Source: Acetobacteraceae bacterium
GTDB lineage: Bacteria; Pseudomonadota; Alphaproteobacteria; Acetobacterales; Acetobacteraceae
DNA: 5,967 bases
Assembly: GCA_027306955.1 (NCBI GenBank)
Contig: DAHUXX010000288.1
Location: 1 to 5,967, forward strand
Direction of reading: 5' to 3'
Part shown: piece by piece, positions 3,230 through 5,967 of the stretch
Layout: the number at the start of each line of letters is the position of its first letter
Numbering within the stretch: the first letter of the stretch is position 1
Made by a program: the position numbers and the translations under genes
The notes under the pieces: generated by a model
The model's input: only the letters and a program-made list of their open reading frames with translations
Told to the model about the DNA's origin: nothing
The model's database searches: none

Positions 3230-5967
3230 TCAGGCGGCCCGCACCGCCGGCCAGGACGAGCCGGGAACCGGGGCCCGGTCGCCGGCGCGGCAGACCGTGA
3301 TGTTGCGGGTTGCTGGCGGCAGCGGCGGATCGAAGTCGAGGATGAACGCGCACGCCCCGTCGCGCAGCCCCGCACGGTCGAGGTCGGTGCGGTAGCTGGT
3401 GGCCTGCGCGGCCGCCACCCGTGCGCCGTCCGCCCAGATCTCGACCGCCACCGCGGCGGCGCCGGCATCCACGCACCAGCCCTCGACGCGGAACCGGTCG
3501 GCCTGCTCCACGTGGCCGCGCAGCAGGCCGGCGGCGCGCGTCGGCAGCCTGCAGCCCAGGCGCGCGCGGATCTGGTCGAGCCGCGGGCCGAAGATCGCGC
3601 GCGGGCGGCATGGCACCGGCGGCGCCGGACCGCGAGCGGGAGGAACATATTTGTGGGCGTTCTGGAACATTCCGCGGCTGCCCTCGTCGATGAAGGTCTC
3701 GCTGGGCAGGCCCTCTGCCAGGATGATGTCGTGCGACGCCAGCTCGATGTGCAGGTAGGTGACCTCGCTCGGCGTACGCTCGCGCACGATCGTGAGATCG
3801 TTGACCAGCGCACCCACGGGTACGAGCACCCCATCGACCAGGATCGCGTGTAGCGGCGACAGCAACAGGTCGCGTTGCGGGATCTCCTCGCCCAGCGCGC
3901 CGCGACGCACCCGGACCGGATGCAGGTGGGGGTTCTCCTCGACGAAGCGAGCGCCGTAGCTGCGTCGTCCGATCCAGACCACCGGGCGCAGCGCGCCCGA
4001 CATCGTCACCAGGAGGTCGCCGGGCTCAAGGTGCTCGACCGCGACCTCGCCGCGCGATGTCGCGATCCGCGTCCCCAGGGCGTAGCAGGCCACGACATCG
4101 GTGCCGGTACCGGCGGCATCGGTCTGAAGCTTGAACGTGGTGAAGGCGTTGGAGGTGTCGAAGGTCAGCGTCGTCTCGACCGAGAGGCCGTCGCTGACCG
4201 TCAGGACGTGCGTCGCGTTGTCGTAGGTCTCGGTCTGCGTCTGGGTGTGCTTGACGCCGAGCAGATCGATCGTCGTCGTGGTGTTGAAGCCCTGGATGGT
4301 TCCAGCCATTTCGCTTGGCGCCGCCAGCGCCAACACCTCCGGGCTGGCGCCGGGTTCGAACTGCACGATCTGCGGTGCCGTGACGCCGGCAACGTCGAGC
4401 TGTGCCGCGGGCGCCACCGCGAGCGTGCCGGCGCCGCCGACGATCCCGTTGACCGTGAGCGTGCCGCCGCTGGCCTCGATCGTGCCCGCGTTGTCGCTGG
4501 AGAACGCAAAGGTGATCCCGCCCCGCCCCAGGACCATGCCAGCGGCGCCGAGCGCGATGGTTGCCGCGGACAGCGTGCCGCCGAGGAGGCTGACGGTGCC
4601 GCTGCCGGTGCCGGCGGCGCCGACCTCCACAAGCCCCGCGTCGTTGAGCGAACCGGCGCTGGCGATGGTGACGCCGCCGGCGCCGGCCATGCCGACGAGC
4701 AGCGTGCCGGACTGGGTCGCGGTGCCGCTTACCGACAGCACACCGGCGCCGGTGCCGAGAACGCCGAGTTCGACCAGGCTGGGCAAAGCCAGGCTGCTCT
4801 GGGCGCCGACCAGCAGCGAGCCGGTGCCGGCGTTCCCGAGTTCGACCGAGCCCGTGATCGCCAATGCCGCAGAGGCGTTCGCGAGGTTGACCGTCCCGTG
4901 GCTGCCGGGCGCGTCGCCGGCGATCAGGCTGCCCCCGACGCCGAGCATGCCGAGGTCGATCTCGAGCGAGCCGCTGCCGGCCTCGCCGACGACCAGGGAA
5001 CCGGCATCCGAGATGCTGCCGAAGTCCTGCACCCTGACGGCGCCCGTGCCAGCTGCCGAGAGGCCCAGCAGCATGGCGGCGACGTCCACCGTGCCGCCCA
5101 GCGCGCTGGAGTTGCCCGCCACCAGCGTGCCGCTGCCGGCGACGCCGACGTCCAGTGTGCCGGTGAGCCAGTACCCGGCCGCGCCGGTGGGGAGAGTCCC
5201 TTCGACGGTGACCAGGCCGACGCCCCCGGTGCTGACGCCGATCGCGGAGTTCAGCGCGTCCGACACCTCGCCGAGGTTGATCGTGGCCGTGCCGGTGCCC
5301 GCGACACCCACAAACAGGCCGCCCGCGACGGTGGTTCCCGTGTCGGCGAGATTGGCGCTGGTGTTGACCATCAGCGTGCCATGGTCTCCCGCGCTCACGC
5401 CGATCTCGGTGTAGGCGCCCTTGAGGGAGGCGGTGTCGCTGACGCTCAGCGTGCCGGCCGCGCCGTCGCCCACCGCGATCAAGCCGCCCGAGGCATGAGC
5501 GCCAGGGGCGACGTTGACGCCGTCAAGGGTCGCGAAACCGTCGGCGACCAGCTCCACGAGCGACGTCGCGACCGCAGGGTCCGATGCGCCTTGGAGATAG
5601 AAGCCATTGGCGCTGGAGAGCAGGCCCACATACGCACCCGCGGCCATGACCACGGCGTTGGCGGTCATGCCTTGGGCGCCTTGGTCCAGAACCCTGCCGT
5701 GGCTGCCGACGAACAGGATCCCCGTGGTGGTGGCGCCGTTCAGCACCAGATCGCTGTTCGCGCCCGCGGTCAGGGCGGCGGTGCCTGCCTGGCCGATATA
5801 GGCGTTTCCGCCCACCGTCAGGCCAGAGCCCACCGTCAGGCTAGAATAGATGGCAAGGTCGAGCGAGGCGGTCGCTCCCTGCGAGACACCCGCGCGCAGG
5901 TTGCCGGTCACGATCAGGTTGGACGAGGCGAGGTGAACCGAGGCGGCCGCGCCCGTCGCGACGCCGG
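3230..5967 (-). CDS. Beta-helix repeat protein with C-terminal Hint domain (5' end outside window)
   Basis: The frame is open from the right edge to the TGA at 3232-3230, giving 911 complete codons. An internal GTG at 5911 is not the real start, because repeat sequence continues in frame upstream of it. Visible residues 1 to about 483 are a Gly/Ala/Val/Thr-rich beta-helix passenger with units like VGxAGxGxLxV, resembling T5SS/PEP-CTERM-associated repeats. Residues 484-625 are a linker (NAGTIEASGGTLTVNG, MAGTIQGF, TIDLLGV) typical of Acetobacteraceae/rhizobial surface proteins. Residues 627 to about 763 form a Hint_2-type domain: Cys627 in CYALGTRIATSRGEVAVEHL, VVWIGRR, LLLSPLHAILVDG and HDIILAEGLPSETFID. 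A Pro-rich spacer leads to a last domain (about 803-911; VEGWCVDAG, WADGARVAAA, YRTDLDRAGL). The protein is likely exported, with Hint-mediated cleavage or ligation at Cys627; this is inferred. The N-terminal export signal is not visible. The glycosyltransferase follows after 29 nt. Confidence 0.9.
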   Translation of the reverse strand, partial: GVATGAAASVHLASSNLIVTGNLRAGVSQGATASLDLAIYSSLTVGSGLTVGGNAYIGQAGTAALTAGANSDLVLNGATTTGILFVGSHGRVLDQGAQGMTANAVVMAAGAYVGLLSSANGFYLQGASDPAVATSLVELVADGFATLDGVNVAPGAHASGGLIAVGDGAAGTLSVSDTASLKGAYTEIGVSAGDHGTLMVNTSANLADTGTTVAGGLFVGVAGTGTATINLGEVSDALNSAIGVSTGGVGLVTVEGTLPTGAAGYWLTGTLDVGVAGSGTLVAGNSSALGGTVDVAAMLLGLSAAGTGAVRVQDFGSISDAGSLVVGEAGSGSLEIDLGMLGVGGSLIAGDAPGSHGTVNLANASAALAITGSVELGNAGTGSLLVGAQSSLALPSLVELGVLGTGAGVLSVSGTATQSGTLLVGMAGAGGVTIASAGSLNDAGLVEVGAAGTGSGTVSLLGGTLSAATIALGAAGMVLGRGGITFAFSSDNAGTIEASGGTLTVNGIVGGAGTLAVAPAAQLDVAGVTAPQIVQFEPGASPEVLALAAPSEMAGTIQGFNTTTTIDLLGVKHTQTQTETYDNATHVLTVSDGLSVETTLTFDTSNAFTTFKLQTDAAGTGTDVVACYALGTRIATSRGEVAVEHLEPGDLLVTMSGALRPVVWIGRRSYGARFVEENPHLHPVRVRRGALGEEIPQRDLLLSPLHAILVDGVLVPVGALVNDLTIVRERTPSEVTYLHIELASHDIILAEGLPSETFIDEGSRGMFQNAHKYVPPARGPAPPVPCRPRAIFGPRLDQIRARLGCRLPTRAAGLLRGHVEQADRFRVEGWCVDAGAAAVAVEIWADGARVAAAQATSYRTDLDRAGLRDGACAFILDFDPPLPPATRNITVCRAGDRAPVPGSSWPAVRAA
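3677..4087 (-). other. Hint (hedgehog/intein) domain segment
   Basis: This segment encodes the autoprocessing module of the repeat protein. The first residue is the presumed nucleophile Cys, followed by the A-block-like ALGTRIAT and by VEHLEPGDLLVT. The B-block-like SPLHAIL supplies the His expected to aid the N-S acyl shift, and the domain closes with HIELASHDIILAEGLPSE. There is no C-terminal His-Asn pair followed by an extein-like Cys/Ser, so protein splicing is unlikely; cleavage or hedgehog-like ligation fits better. No homing endonuclease is inserted: the domain is about 137 residues. Confidence 0.82.
4517..5340 (-). repeat. Beta-helix passenger repeats, about 24 residues per unit
   Basis: About eleven degenerate units of 22-30 residues follow one another, each opening with a (L/V)xVGxAGxG core: GLFVGVAGTG, TLDVGVAGSG, SLVVGEAGSG, SVELGNAGTG, LVELGVLGTG, TLLVGMAGAG, LVEVGAAGTG and others. 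More irregular copies continue upstream to the window edge, for example two units of about 25 residues starting GVATGAAAS and GVSQGATAS. The units are conserved as protein and diverged as DNA, pointing to an old array under structural constraint. Confidence 0.75.
5810..5841 (-). repeat. 14-bp direct repeat, 18-bp period
   Basis: GCCCACCGTCAGGC occurs at 5810-5823 and again at 5828-5841. In the protein this makes the local duplication LTVGSGLTVGG. It keeps the reading frame (six codons) and looks like a small recent slippage duplication within the beta-helix. Confidence 0.7.

Noticed and set aside
2250..3395. 381-codon plus-strand frame opposite the glycosyltransferase
   Set aside because: It is the antisense shadow of a well-recognised enzyme, with no domain pattern of its own.
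3201..3611. N-terminal extension of the glycosyltransferase frame to 3611
   Set aside because: The extra 137 residues are Arg/Pro/Gly-rich and out of frame with the Hint protein's C-terminal domain, which is clearly coded there. The family-like N-terminus MRFLFVHQSFP begins at 3200.
4245..5414. 389-codon plus-strand frame opposite the beta-helix repeats
   Set aside because: Pro/Ser/Thr/Val-rich product that mirrors the Gly/Ala/Thr codons of the real repeat protein on the minus strand.
3230..5911. GTG at 5911 as the start of the Hint protein
   Set aside because: The frame continues upstream to the edge with the same repeat pattern (GVATGAAASVHLASSNL), so the gene is simply cut by the window.

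Overview
The window looks like a high-GC alphaproteobacterium, most likely an Acetobacteraceae/Rhodospirillales-type organism. That placement is inferred from base composition and from the beta-repeat plus Hint_2 protein architecture, which is common in that group; no marker gene is present. All three genes lie on the minus strand, so the biological reading order is right to left (5967 to 1).

Region 3230-5967 is the 3' part of a large surface or secreted protein gene, open at the right edge. It encodes a long Gly/Ala/Val-rich beta-helix of roughly 24-residue repeats, then an Acetobacteraceae-type linker, a Hint (hedgehog/intein) self-processing domain with its nucleophilic Cys, and a C-terminal accessory beta domain. 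Only 29 nt after its stop, region 1917-3200 encodes a GT4-type glycosyltransferase (427 aa), so the two probably form one transcription unit.

Region 1566-1916 is non-coding and less GC-rich in its middle. It holds a 7-bp-arm palindrome, a palindromic element right after the glycosyltransferase stop, and a good Shine-Dalgarno site for the next gene. Region 1-1565 is a third minus-strand gene, open at the left edge. It encodes at least 521 residues of Gly/Asn-rich, RTX-like nonapeptide repeats, and the last visible part is arranged in near-perfect 51-54 bp units. This gene is easy to miss: it has no stop inside the window, and a 535-codon antisense reading frame lies on top of it.

Taken together this reads as a cell-surface cassette: a Hint-bearing repeat adhesin, a cytoplasmic glycosyltransferase, and an RTX-like repeat protein probably exported by type I secretion. 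That the glycosyltransferase modifies either repeat protein is a hypothesis from gene order, not something the sequence shows. I found no tRNA, rRNA, CRISPR array or insertion sequence.
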